A DNA stretch of 64,000 nt. It comes from Hyphomicrobiales bacterium. Its GTDB lineage: Bacteria; Pseudomonadota; Alphaproteobacteria; Rhizobiales; Rhizobiaceae. Each line of letters begins with the position of its first letter. Positions within the stretch are counted from its first letter, which is position 1. A model generated the notes under the pieces. It did not search any database and was not told the origin of the DNA. It saw only the letters and a program-made list of their open reading frames with translations. The position numbers were made by a program, and so were the translations under genes. Shown piece after piece: positions 54,475-62,575 of the stretch. The stretch lies in contig UCFC01000004.1 of the NCBI GenBank assembly GCA_900471515.1, positions 1 to 64,000 on the forward strand, in the 5' to 3' direction.

Positions 54475-55686
54475 TCATGCCGCCCCGTATTTTTGCCCGA
54501 CCTGGTTCATTACTTCGCCAAACCATGCGGTCGAAAGATCAAACGGCTTGCCACCCTTGATGCGGGGAAATTCTATTGTGCGCAACTTGCCGTTCTGCCC
54601 TTCGTCATGGCCGGTTACACCCGAAACCCTGTTGAGAGCGCTTTCGACGGCGAGGTCGACCATGCTCTGGATCAGGCGCAGATCTTCGCTGTTTGCCGGC
54701 GCGGAGCGGGCGAAATAGCCGGATTTCTGGACCAGCGAGCGCTCGGCGTCGAGCAGGCTTGCAAACTGTTTCTGGAACCAGGCGCCGACATTGATCGTAT
54801 CGATCTTCACATGGCCGAAGGCGTCACGCTTGACCGTCTCGCCGGCGGCTTCGCGTTCGGCGACGATGGCGTCGAGGCAGGCGCCTTCCGATACGAAGAT
54901 CGTGGCATGGCCGGTGCGGTCCATGATCTCCTTCAGGCGCGCGGCCTCGGCATCGAGGTCGAAGGCCATTTCCGGCAGGTAGACGGCGTCGATGCCCTTC
55001 ATGCGCGCATTCATCATCAGGCCGTCGACATATTCGTTGCCCTTGGTGCGCTGGAGATAGGCACGGGCCGTGGCTGCCGTCAGCCAGCCGCAGTGGCGGC
55101 CCATGACCTCGTGAATGACGAGCGTGCGCGGGGCGGCGGTCTGTTCGTTGCTGACATTGTCGAAGAAGTGGGCGCCGACTTCGGCAGCCGTCCAGGCGCC
55201 GAGCGACTGGCGGATGGGCACGACGTCGTTGTCGACGGTTTTCGGCAGGCCGACGACGGTGAGGTCATAACCGTTTGCCGCGAGATAGGCCGCCAGATCC
55301 GCGGCGGTCGTATTCGTGTCGTCGCCGCCGATCGTGTGCAGGACGGTGACGCCGTCATTGGCGAGGCGTTCTGCGGCGACCCGCAGCGGATTTTCGCCTT
55401 CCTTGACGAGGCCGCGCTTCACGCAGTCGGCGGCATTGGTGAGCTTGACGCGGCTGTTGCCGATCGGCGAGCCGCCATAACGGTGAAGCAGCGGCGCCTT
55501 TTCGCGCATCTGGCTGCTGATGGTGACGCTGTCGCCGAGCAGCACGCCCTGATAGCCGGACTTGTAGGCGATGAGGTCGATGTCGGGTGCGACGTCGCTA
55601 TAGCGTTCGATGAGGCCGCCGACGGCGGATGAGAGGCAGGGTGCGAGGCCTCCGGCGGTCAGCATTGCGACTTTCTGTTTGGCCAT
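54475..55686 (-). CDS. pfp: Pyrophosphate-dependent phosphofructokinase
   Basis: 403-aa 6-phosphofructokinase of the PPi-dependent type. The ATG at 55686 follows AAGGAGGGATT. The phosphate-donor discriminators are readable: GGDD at residues 120-123 (ATP enzymes have GGDG) and PKT at 148-150 (ATP enzymes have PGT), so it uses pyrophosphate reversibly. Other segments are MLTAGGLAPCLSSAVGGLIE at the start and MGRHCGWLTAATARAYL around 195-211. Rhizobia normally lack ATP-PFK flux; this enzyme probably works in gluconeogenic or hexose-phosphate cycling. Confidence 0.93.
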   Translation of the reverse strand: MAKQKVAMLTAGGLAPCLSSAVGGLIERYSDVAPDIDLIAYKSGYQGVLLGDSVTISSQMREKAPLLHRYGGSPIGNSRVKLTNAADCVKRGLVKEGENPLRVAAERLANDGVTVLHTIGGDDTNTTAADLAAYLAANGYDLTVVGLPKTVDNDVVPIRQSLGAWTAAEVGAHFFDNVSNEQTAAPRTLVIHEVMGRHCGWLTAATARAYLQRTKGNEYVDGLMMNARMKGIDAVYLPEMAFDLDAEAARLKEIMDRTGHATIFVSEGACLDAIVAEREAAGETVKRDAFGHVKIDTINVGAWFQKQFASLLDAERSLVQKSGYFARSAPANSEDLRLIQSMVDLAVESALNRVSGVTGHDEGQNGKLRTIEFPRIKGGKPFDLSTAWFGEVMNQVGQKYGAA

Positions 55687-56151
55687 AATCCCTCCTTTGG
55701 CGCCTGATGCGCGACTGCCTGCCGCTTGAAGCGGTCGCGATCTGTCCGATCCGCACTGGCGCGCTCCAAGCCGTCCTTTTCCATACGCGTTCCGGCAAAA
55801 CCGCTGCCGGTTCTGCGCGACCTGCTTCAGGTAACGCATGGATGCGGCAGAGAAACTGGCCTGTAAAGTAAAGAATTTACGAAAAACGCGCCTTTCTGCA
55901 GGGGCGGCGCCGGAAGCGGCGATATAATCGGTTCAATGCCCGTCCACCTATCCATAAGTGTTGTGGAAATCGCCGGCCGTTGTGCCGATAGTGCAGAAAA
56001 CGGGGACACAGCGGACGGTCGCGGCACCCGCGACAATTACCGAATTGTGAAAACTGTTTTCGGGCCTACGACCAATAGCCGCCTTGCAATGGCAACGATT
56101 ATTTGGTCAAGGTGTTTCTTCCAAAACTTGCTGCATTGCGAGAAGATGACG
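55687..56151. other. Gap between pfp and the DjlA-like gene
   Basis: 465 bases, divergent on both sides. No convincing coding frame with a ribosome site is seen. It contains a GTAAA-gaa-TTTAC dyad at 55868-55880 and an isolated TATAAT hexamer at 55923-55928 without a good -35. It is probably promoter space for pfp (minus) and the DjlA-like gene (plus). Confidence 0.5.
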
Positions 56152-56859
56152 ATGTCTTTCTGGGAAAAACTGGTGAATGCCATTGGCAATACCGCGGGCA
56201 ATGCGCTCTCTGCGGTCGTCGAGGCCATTCGCACGGTTTTCGAGGGCGACCCGGAGACGCGCCGCAAGGTCGCTTTCTCGGTTGCCGTCATCGCGCTCTC
56301 GGCCAAGATGGCGAAAGCCGACGGTATCGTCAGCGAGAAGGAAGTGCAGGCCTTCCGCGACATTTTCGAGTTTCCTCCGAGCGAGGCGAAGAATGTCGCG
56401 CGCCTCTACAATCTCGCCCGCCAGGACGTTGCCGGTTACGAGGCCTATGCGGCGAAGCTGTCCACGCTCTGCTCGACCTGCGCTGCCAATTGCCCGGTTC
56501 TGGAGGACGTGCTCGATGGCCTGTTCCATATCGCCAAGGCGGATGGGCTGATCCACGAGAACGAAATGAATTTCCTGCGCCATATCGCCGAAATCTTCCA
56601 GATGAGCGATGCCCGCTTCGAGCAGATCGCGGCGCGCCACGTCTCGGACGGGCGCGACCCCTACAAGGTGCTCGGGGTTTCGCCGGCGGACGATTTCCCG
56701 ACGATCCGCCGCCACTACCACGTTCTCGTCAGCGAACATCATCCGGACCGGCTGATTTCGCGCGGCGTGCCGGAAGAATTCCATGCGATCGCCAATGAAC
56801 GCATGGCGGCGCTGAACGACGCCTATGCGGCGATCGAAAAGGAACGCCGCGCCGCATGA
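56152..56859 (+). CDS. TerB/DjlA-like co-chaperone with J-domain
   Basis: 235-aa protein with a TerB-like helical domain (about 30-160; VIALSAKMAKADGIVSEKEV and FHIAKADGLIHENEMNFL are the acidic metal-binding repeats) and a C-terminal J-domain (about 168-232; DPYKVLGVSPADD, HHPDRL with the HPD tripeptide). This is the DjlA arrangement without the N-terminal membrane helix. The ATG at 56152 has spaced GAGAAG upstream; an ATG at 56146 is an alternative. It overlaps the amidase start by four bases (ATGA), so it may assist envelope functions. Confidence 0.88.
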   Translation: MSFWEKLVNAIGNTAGNALSAVVEAIRTVFEGDPETRRKVAFSVAVIALSAKMAKADGIVSEKEVQAFRDIFEFPPSEAKNVARLYNLARQDVAGYEAYAAKLSTLCSTCAANCPVLEDVLDGLFHIAKADGLIHENEMNFLRHIAEIFQMSDARFEQIAARHVSDGRDPYKVLGVSPADDFPTIRRHYHVLVSEHHPDRLISRGVPEEFHAIANERMAALNDAYAAIEKERRAA

Positions 56860-57617
56860 CCTCATTCGAGGCCGATTACAGGAAAGCCCGCGTCCAGCCT
56901 TCGCCGAACCACGGCGAACGTGCCGATGGCCGCAAGCCGGATATGATCCTGCTGCACTATACCGGCATGCCGAGCCCGGAAGGGGCGCTCGACTGGCTCT
57001 GTCGCGACGAAAGCCAGGTCTCCAGCCATTATTTCGTGCATATGGACGGCGAGGTCGTGCAGCTGGTGCCGGAAAGCCGGCGCGCATGGCATGCGGGAAA
57101 GAGCTTCTGGCAGGGCGAGACCGATATCAACTCGATGTCGATCGGCATCGAAATCGCCAATGCCGGCCATCCGGGCGGGCTCCCGGACTACCCGAAAGAG
57201 CAGATCGCGGCGGTGATCGAATTATGTCGCGATTGCGGCGAACGCTGGTCAATCGCGCCGGAAAGGGTGCTCGGCCACTCCGATGTCGCCCCGGTGCGCA
57301 AGGTCGATCCGGGCGAAAAATTCCCCTGGCGGGAGCTGTATCGGGCCGGCGTCGGCCATTGGGTGGAGCCGGCCGCCATTACCGGCGGGCGCTTCTTCCA
57401 GCGGGGCGACCGCGGGCAGCCGATCGAAGCGCTGCAGTCCATGCTGTCGCTTTATGGCTACGGAACTGAAATTTCGGGTGAATTCACCGACAAGACGGCC
57501 GGAGACGTGGAAGCGTTCCAGCGACATTTCCGCCCGGAACGGGTGGATGGTATCGCCGATTTCTCGACGATCGACACGCTGCACCGCCTGCTGTCGGCGC
57601 TGCCGCGATATTCCTGA
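56856..57617 (+). CDS. AmiD-type N-acetylmuramoyl-L-alanine amidase
   Basis: 253-aa amidase_2-family zinc amidase. The ATG overlaps the previous stop. Zinc ligands: His34 in LLHYTGM and His141 in GHSDVAP; the Cys/Asp third ligand falls at the Asp in HSDVAP. C-terminal residues about 165-250 are a PG_binding_1 repeat (ALQSMLSLYGYGTEISGEF). No signal peptide is visible, so it may act in the cytoplasm on recycled anhydro-muropeptides (AmpD/AmiD-like) rather than outside. Confidence 0.88.
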   Translation: MTSFEADYRKARVQPSPNHGERADGRKPDMILLHYTGMPSPEGALDWLCRDESQVSSHYFVHMDGEVVQLVPESRRAWHAGKSFWQGETDINSMSIGIEIANAGHPGGLPDYPKEQIAAVIELCRDCGERWSIAPERVLGHSDVAPVRKVDPGEKFPWRELYRAGVGHWVEPAAITGGRFFQRGDRGQPIEALQSMLSLYGYGTEISGEFTDKTAGDVEAFQRHFRPERVDGIADFSTIDTLHRLLSALPRYS

Positions 57618-57880
57618 TTTCCGACGGCCGGGCGGGCGGCGGGTTTTCGGCGTTCAGCCGGGAAAATCGGGCTGCCACATCATTTCCCTATTATCTCCTC
57701 ATTGCGATGGTCTAAGAATTTCCGCTAAGCGGCGCCGATGGTTGTTCCCAAGCTAAATCGAAGGCGTCATGTGAAACGATAAGAATTGCCGCGGATCCTG
57801 ATCATTTCTTGATCTTGTATTCCCCGTGACCGCGTGGCGCGCCGTCCGGAAATTCTTTGGGTCGGAGTGTTCAAGACTAC

Positions 57881-58522
57881 ATGAGAAAACTGATTGTTGT
57901 TGCTGCAGCATGCGTTGGCATGGTGCTGGCGGGAAATAGCTTTGCCTTTGCGAATGACTGGGGCGTAAGAGCCGATGCGCCCGCCAAGAAAGTGGAGCGC
58001 CCGCTGAAGAAGGCGGAGCGCAAGGTGAAGAAGACAGGGCGCCCGCTGAAGACGGCGCAGCGCCCGGTGAAGGCAGCCCAGCGTCCGCTCAAGACAGCGC
58101 AGCGCCCGCTGAAGACGGTTGAGCGCCAGAGCGGTTATCCCGTCGCCGATGTTTCCGGCAATTCCTATTCAGCGCTGATCAGCAAATATGCCAGGCAGTA
58201 CAACGTGCCGGTGGCTCTTGCCAATGCGGTCATCCGCGTCGAGAGCAACTACAATCCCAACGCGCGCGGCAGCCATGGCGAAATCGGCCTGATGCAGATC
58301 AAGCCGGCCACGGCCCGCATGATGGGCTATACCGGCAGCGCCAAGGGCCTGTTCGATCCGGAAACCAACATCAAGTACGGCATGAAGTATCTTGCGGCCG
58401 CCCACGATCTCGGCGGCGGCGAGACCTGCAATACGATCCTGAAATACAATGCCGGCCATGGCGCGACGCGCATGAACCCGGTCTCCAAGTCCTATTGCGG
58501 CAAGGTTCTTGCAATGCTGTGA
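57881..58522 (+). CDS. SLT-type lytic transglycosylase with heptapeptide repeats
   Basis: 213-aa secreted transglycosylase. A signal peptide (1-24) is cleaved near AFA-ND. Residues about 39-88 are a basic tandem run, mostly in seven-residue units close to RPLKTAQ, unique in this window. The SLT domain (about 100-213) has the catalytic Glu121 in RVESNYNP, GEIGLMQIKPATARMMGY, and a C-terminal YNAGHGATRM. Start at 57881 (a TTG at 57857 is an unlikely alternative). The repeat segment may bind wall or DNA-like polyanions; that is an inference. Confidence 0.88.
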   Translation: MRKLIVVAAACVGMVLAGNSFAFANDWGVRADAPAKKVERPLKKAERKVKKTGRPLKTAQRPVKAAQRPLKTAQRPLKTVERQSGYPVADVSGNSYSALISKYARQYNVPVALANAVIRVESNYNPNARGSHGEIGLMQIKPATARMMGYTGSAKGLFDPETNIKYGMKYLAAAHDLGGGETCNTILKYNAGHGATRMNPVSKSYCGKVLAML

Positions 58523-58604
58523 GCAGGAAACGCTGTTTCTCCGGCCGGAGCCGGATGATTCAGTGTGATTGCCATGCTATCGCTCGCTTTCAGCGAGGTG
58601 TGAC

Positions 58605-59780
58605 ATGGCAGTCGATTTCAGGTTCATCGTCATCGGCCGCGGCATGATGGGTGCCGCGGCCGCAAAATATCTGGCAAGACAGGCCGATGGCGTCGCCGTC
58701 ATCGGCCCGGACGAGCCCGAGGACCGCAAGGCGCATGAGGGCGTCTTTGCCAGCCATTACGACGAAGGACGCATCACCCGCACCATCGATCCGGATGGCG
58801 ACTGGGCCTTGCTCGCCAATCGCTCGATTGCCCGCTACGGCGATATCGCCAGGGAAAGCGGCGTCGAATTCTATACGCAGGCGGGCTGTGTGGGCGTGGC
58901 GCCGGTGGAGAGCGACTATCTCGGCAATACGCAACGGGCCGCTTGCCTGCTCGGCGCCGAAATCGCCCTGCTCGACGAGGCTCGGCTGAAGAAGCAATTT
59001 CCCTATTTCGCCTTTCCCGCCGGCAGCGCCGGCATTTTCGAGGCGAAGGGAGCCGGGCATATCAGCCCGCGCAAGCTCGTAAGGGCGCAGTCGCTGCTGG
59101 CCGAAAAGGCGGGCGCGACCGTCATTCGCGACCATGTCGCGTCGGTCCGGGAAGAGGGCGGGGCGGCTGTCGTCACGACGGCGGGCGGCAGCGTCTATCG
59201 CGCCGAAAAGGCCCTGCTTGCCGCCGGCGGTTTTTCCATTTCGCAGAATCTCTTGCCGCAATCCGTTGACATGACGGTTTACGGACGCACCGTGGCCCTT
59301 TTCGAAGTGGCGGAAGAGGATGCGCATCGCTTTGTCGGCATGCCGTCGCTGATCCTCCATGCGCCCGGCATCGACATCTACCTGCTGCCGCCGATCCGTT
59401 ATCCTGACGGCAAGCTCTATCTGAAGATCGGCGGCGATCCCGACGACCTCGTGCTGGACAACGATGCGCAGATGCGCGCCTGGTTCCGCACCGAGGGACG
59501 TGCGCCGGCCCGCGAGCATCTGACCGGGATCGTCCATCGGATCGTGCCGGAGCTTGAGGCGCGGTCGGTTTCCTCCGCATCCTGCGTCGTCTCCTACACG
59601 AAGAGCCGTTATCCGATGATCGGCTATACCGCTTCGCCGCATGTTGCGGTCCTGACCGGCTGCATGGGCACCTCGGCCAAGAGTTCCGACGAAATCGGCA
59701 GGCTGGGGGCTGCGCTCATTTTGACAGGCGGAATCAAGGATCAGGGCTACGCCACGGATTTCGCACCTTATTTCCGTTAA
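58605..59780 (+). CDS. FAD-dependent amine/amino-acid oxidoreductase (MTOX/DadA-like)
   Basis: 391-aa flavoprotein of the sarcosine oxidase/N-methyltryptophan oxidase (DAO superfamily) type. The ATG at 58605 gives the dinucleotide-binding GxGxxG as IGRGMMGAAAAKYLA (residues 8-22). The start region up to residue 70 contains GPDEPEDRKAHEG typical for the MTOX branch. A C-terminal YTKSRYPMIGYT with Cys/His possibilities for covalent flavin appears late. The substrate is unknown; solA-like function is a guess. A GCGAGGTG ribosome site precedes it. Confidence 0.82.
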   Translation: MAVDFRFIVIGRGMMGAAAAKYLARQADGVAVIGPDEPEDRKAHEGVFASHYDEGRITRTIDPDGDWALLANRSIARYGDIARESGVEFYTQAGCVGVAPVESDYLGNTQRAACLLGAEIALLDEARLKKQFPYFAFPAGSAGIFEAKGAGHISPRKLVRAQSLLAEKAGATVIRDHVASVREEGGAAVVTTAGGSVYRAEKALLAAGGFSISQNLLPQSVDMTVYGRTVALFEVAEEDAHRFVGMPSLILHAPGIDIYLLPPIRYPDGKLYLKIGGDPDDLVLDNDAQMRAWFRTEGRAPAREHLTGIVHRIVPELEARSVSSASCVVSYTKSRYPMIGYTASPHVAVLTGCMGTSAKSSDEIGRLGAALILTGGIKDQGYATDFAPYFR

Positions 59781-59835
59781 GCTTCCGGCCCATATTTCGT
59801 TGGCTTTTGCGGGCTTCCTCGTTTAAGGGAGCCCT

Positions 59836-60228
59836 GCCAGTTGGCCGGGCAGCCGCGCTTTACCAATGCCGAAAGGCGGTAGGGTGAGGAAAGTCCGGGC
59901 TCCACGGAAACACGGTGCCGGATAACGTCCGGCGAGGGCGACCTCAGGGAAAGTGCCACAGAAAGCAAACCGCCCGTCATGACGGGTAAGGGTGAAAGGG
60001 TGGGGTAAGAGCCCACCGCATCTCCGGCAACGGATATGGCACGGTAAACCCCACCGGGAGCAAAACCGAATAGGGATGACGCGGCGGGCGAAAGCCTTGC
60101 CGGCCGGTTTCCAGGCCAGTCATCCGGGTGGGTTGCGTGAGGCAGCGTGCAAGCGTTGTCCCAGATGAATGGCTGCCACGTTCCGGTTCGCCGGAGCCAT
60201 ACAGAACCCGGCTTACAGGCCAACTGGC
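59836..60228 (+). ncRNA. rnpB: RNase P RNA (class A)
   Basis: Catalytic RNA of RNase P. The 5' and 3' ends pair as P1 (GCCAGTTGGCC with GGCCAACTGGC). Conserved core segments are present in order: GAGGAAAGTCCGGGCTCCACGG, then CCACAGAAAGCAAACCG, then GGTAAGGGTGAAAGGGTGGG, CCCACCGGGAGCAAAACCGAATAG, and AACCCGGCTTACAGG near the 3' end. Ends are inferred from P1 and may be off by a few bases. This is an essential single-copy gene. Confidence 0.95.
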
Positions 60229-60661
60229 GATTGACTTCCCGGGCGTCCGCATTGCGGCCGAAGACGATTTTTTCCCTTTCAAGCCATTGAAATGACGAGA
60301 ATTGCAGCAAGGTCGCATGGATCCCGTGCGGCCCGATTTCCGGCATTGTCCGACAGCTTGCGATGGCGTGAGAGAATCGCTTTCCTAACCCTTTGTTAAA
60401 CTTAACAGCCTATAAATGTTCGATACTGCGCCCACCTCAAAATGGGCTCATCCCATTGACGCCCATACGGTCCCATGCTATCCCAAGTGCGCACTGCATC
60501 AGGGCAATCATCTGCCCATCAATCGCAAAGCAAAGGCGCCTTCCGGACCGGAAGCGTCGGGAGGGTCTTGGCTCTTTCGGCTTGCGTAGCTGTGCCTGAT
60601 TTTGAGGGTTTCGGGCGGCGAACGGCTTTCCGGGCTCTTTCGGAAACGGATGTTTCGTGTC
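60229..60661. other. Control region of the dcw cluster
   Basis: 433 bases between rnpB and mraZ. It carries the MraZ box (below) and an AT-rich zone 60385-60425, including CTAA-N7-TTAAA (60385-60400) that weakly resembles a CtrA site and a GANTC (60374-60378). Open frames here that extend into mraZ lack ribosome sites. The mRNA leader from the MraZ box to mraZ is about 180 bases. Confidence 0.6.
60452..60485 (-). promoter_or_regulatory. MraZ box: four TGGGN repeats
   Basis: CCCA occurs at 60452, 60462, 60472 and 60482, exactly ten bases apart; on the minus strand these read TGGGA-N5-TGGGA-N5-TGGGC-N5-TGGGA. This matches the known MraZ target (TGGGN direct repeats separated by five bases). 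It is therefore very probably the autoregulatory site of the dcw operon, about 180 bases before mraZ. Confidence 0.88.
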
Positions 60662-61099
60662 ATGAGCCGCTTCCTTTCGAATGCGACCAACAGGATCGAC
60701 GCCAAGGGCCGGGTTTCCGTGCCGGCGGCGTTCCGTTCCGTGCTGGCGCAGCGCAATATCCCGGAACTGTACTGTTTCCAGGATTTTGTGTTTCCGGCGA
60801 TCAGCATCGGCGGCCCGGACCTTCTGGAAAGGTTCGAGCGGCAGATCGCTGCGGAGGATCCGTTTTCGCCGGATGCGAACGAGATGTCGCTTCTCATCCA
60901 TGGGGGCGGGGTCTTCATGAAGCTCGACGCCGAGGGTCGGTTGATGGTCACGGATTTCATTCGCGACTTCACCGGCATTACGGACGAGGTGGCCTTCGTG
61001 GGTCGGGCGGATCACTTTCAGCTCTGGCGGCCGCAGGCATTCGCGGCAGCGCAGGCGCAGGCACGAGAGGAGCGCAGGCTGGCAGGCAGGCGTTCCTGA
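60662..61099 (+). CDS. mraZ: Transcriptional regulator MraZ
   Basis: 145-aa MraZ, a double-AbrB-fold protein that binds TGGGN repeats and controls the dcw operon. The start is at 60662 ([20 protein letters not shown]). Both AbrB-type repeats carry the DXXXR signature, as DAKGR (about 13-17) and DAEGR (about 91-95). It is followed by rsmH after 17 bases. The binding site four repeats long is at 60452. Confidence 0.95.
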   Translation: MSRFLSNATNRIDAKGRVSVPAAFRSVLAQRNIPELYCFQDFVFPAISIGGPDLLERFERQIAAEDPFSPDANEMSLLIHGGGVFMKLDAEGRLMVTDFIRDFTGITDEVAFVGRADHFQLWRPQAFAAAQAQAREERRLAGRRS

Positions 61100-61116
61100 G
61101 AGAACGAGGGAGCGGA

Positions 61117-62142
61117 ATGGTGGCGAATCCTGGCGGAGGTTCAACTGAAGCCGGTGGCGGACCGGTTCGCCACATTCCGGTTCTTCTCAGGGAAGTGCTT
61201 GCGGCGCTGGAGCCTTCTTCGGGCAAGGTCATTCTCGACGGCACCTTCGGCGCGGGCGGTTATACGTCCGCCATTCTGGCGGCCGGTGCCGATGTGGTCG
61301 CGCTCGATCGCGATCCGACGGCGATTGCGGCCGGGCAGGCGCTTGTTGCGGCCCATCGCGGCCGTCTCAAGCTTATCCATTCGCGCTTTTCCGAGCTTGC
61401 CGACCATGCGCCCGAGGGCGGGCTTGACGGCGTGGTGCTCGATATCGGCGTTTCCTCCATGCAGATCGACGAGGCCGAGCGCGGCTTCTCCTTCCAGAAG
61501 AACGGTCCGCTCGACATGCGCATGTCGGCTGCGGGCGTTTCGGCCGCCGATGTCGTCAATCGGGCGAAGGTCGCCGATCTCATCCGCATCTTCCATTATC
61601 TCGGCGAGGAAAATCAGGCGCCGCGCATTGCGCATGCGATCGAAAAACATCGCGCCGAAAAGCCGTTCGAGACGACGCGCGATCTTGCTGGGCTGATCGA
61701 GCTGGTGACGCCGCGCAAGATGAAGGACAAGATCCATCCGGCGACGCGCGTCTTCCAGGCGCTGCGCATCTTCGTCAACGACGAGCTCGGCGAGCTGGCG
61801 CAGGCGCTGTTTGCGGCCGAGCGGGCGCTGAAGCCGGGCGGTCGTCTCGTCGTCGTTACCTTCCATTCGCTGGAAGACCGGATCGTCAAGAAATTCTTCT
61901 CCGACCGGGCCGGCAAGGCATCGGGTTCGCGCCATCTGCCGATCGCGCATGAGCGGGCTGCGACCTTCGCGCCGGTCGGCAAGTCGATGGTATCAGCCAG
62001 CGAAGAAGAGGCGCAGGCCAATCCGCGTGCCCGTTCCGCCAAGCTGCGTGCCGGCCAGCGCACCGCTGCCCCCGCCGAAGCCGAGGACATGTCGCTCTTC
62101 GGATTTCCCAATCTTGCCAGCCTCGGAAAGCTTGGAGGTTGA
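61117..62142 (+). CDS. rsmH: 16S rRNA (cytosine-1402-N4)-methyltransferase RsmH
   Basis: 341-aa RsmH (MraW) that N4-methylates C1402 in 16S rRNA. The start at 61117 follows GAGGGAGCGGA and agrees with the gap after mraZ; longer in-frame readings go through the upstream genes. SAM motif [15 protein letters not shown] at about 39-53, [11 protein letters not shown] near 107-117, and [13 protein letters not shown] at about 249-261. A helical insert domain covers about 130-220. It is one base from ftsL. Confidence 0.95.
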   Translation: MVANPGGGSTEAGGGPVRHIPVLLREVLAALEPSSGKVILDGTFGAGGYTSAILAAGADVVALDRDPTAIAAGQALVAAHRGRLKLIHSRFSELADHAPEGGLDGVVLDIGVSSMQIDEAERGFSFQKNGPLDMRMSAAGVSAADVVNRAKVADLIRIFHYLGEENQAPRIAHAIEKHRAEKPFETTRDLAGLIELVTPRKMKDKIHPATRVFQALRIFVNDELGELAQALFAAERALKPGGRLVVVTFHSLEDRIVKKFFSDRAGKASGSRHLPIAHERAATFAPVGKSMVSASEEEAQANPRARSAKLRAGQRTAAPAEAEDMSLFGFPNLASLGKLGG

Positions 62143-62143
62143 T

Positions 62144-62575
62144 ATGCTGAGAACGTTCGATCTTGTGCTCATCGGCGTCATGACGGCGGCAGCCGCCGTC
62201 ACCTACACGATCAAGCATCGCGCCGAGCTGAAGCTCGAGGAGGTTCATCGCCTCGAGGCGGAGATCAAGCTGGAGAAGGACACGATCGATCTCCTGAAGG
62301 CCGACTGGGCGCTGCAATCGCAGCCGAACCGGCTGGAGCGGCTGGTCAATGTCTACAATAGCGAGCTGCAGCTGCAGCCGACGGATTCGACCGCGCTTGC
62401 CCATGCGCGCGAACTGCCGATGCTGAAATCCGAAGTTCCGCCGCCCGACATTGCCGAAGCCAAGGCCGGCGCCAAGCCCGGCTCTGCCGCCAAGGCGCAG
62501 CCGGTCCCGATGCCGGCGCCGCGCCAGGCCGAAGAGCAGGAGCCGGACGAGATCGAAACGGGAGCGCTGGAATAA
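62144..62575 (+). CDS. ftsL: Cell division protein FtsL
   Basis: 143-aa FtsL-type division protein. It starts one base after the rsmH stop. Short cytosolic head, one transmembrane helix (about 5-22), then a periplasmic coiled coil (about 25-80) and a disordered Pro/Ala-rich tail. Together with FtsB and FtsQ it recruits FtsW/FtsI at midcell. Low sequence conservation is normal for the family, so position in the dcw order supports the call. It ends on a TAATG overlap with ftsI. Confidence 0.88.
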   Translation: MLRTFDLVLIGVMTAAAAVTYTIKHRAELKLEEVHRLEAEIKLEKDTIDLLKADWALQSQPNRLERLVNVYNSELQLQPTDSTALAHARELPMLKSEVPPPDIAEAKAGAKPGSAAKAQPVPMPAPRQAEEQEPDEIETGALE

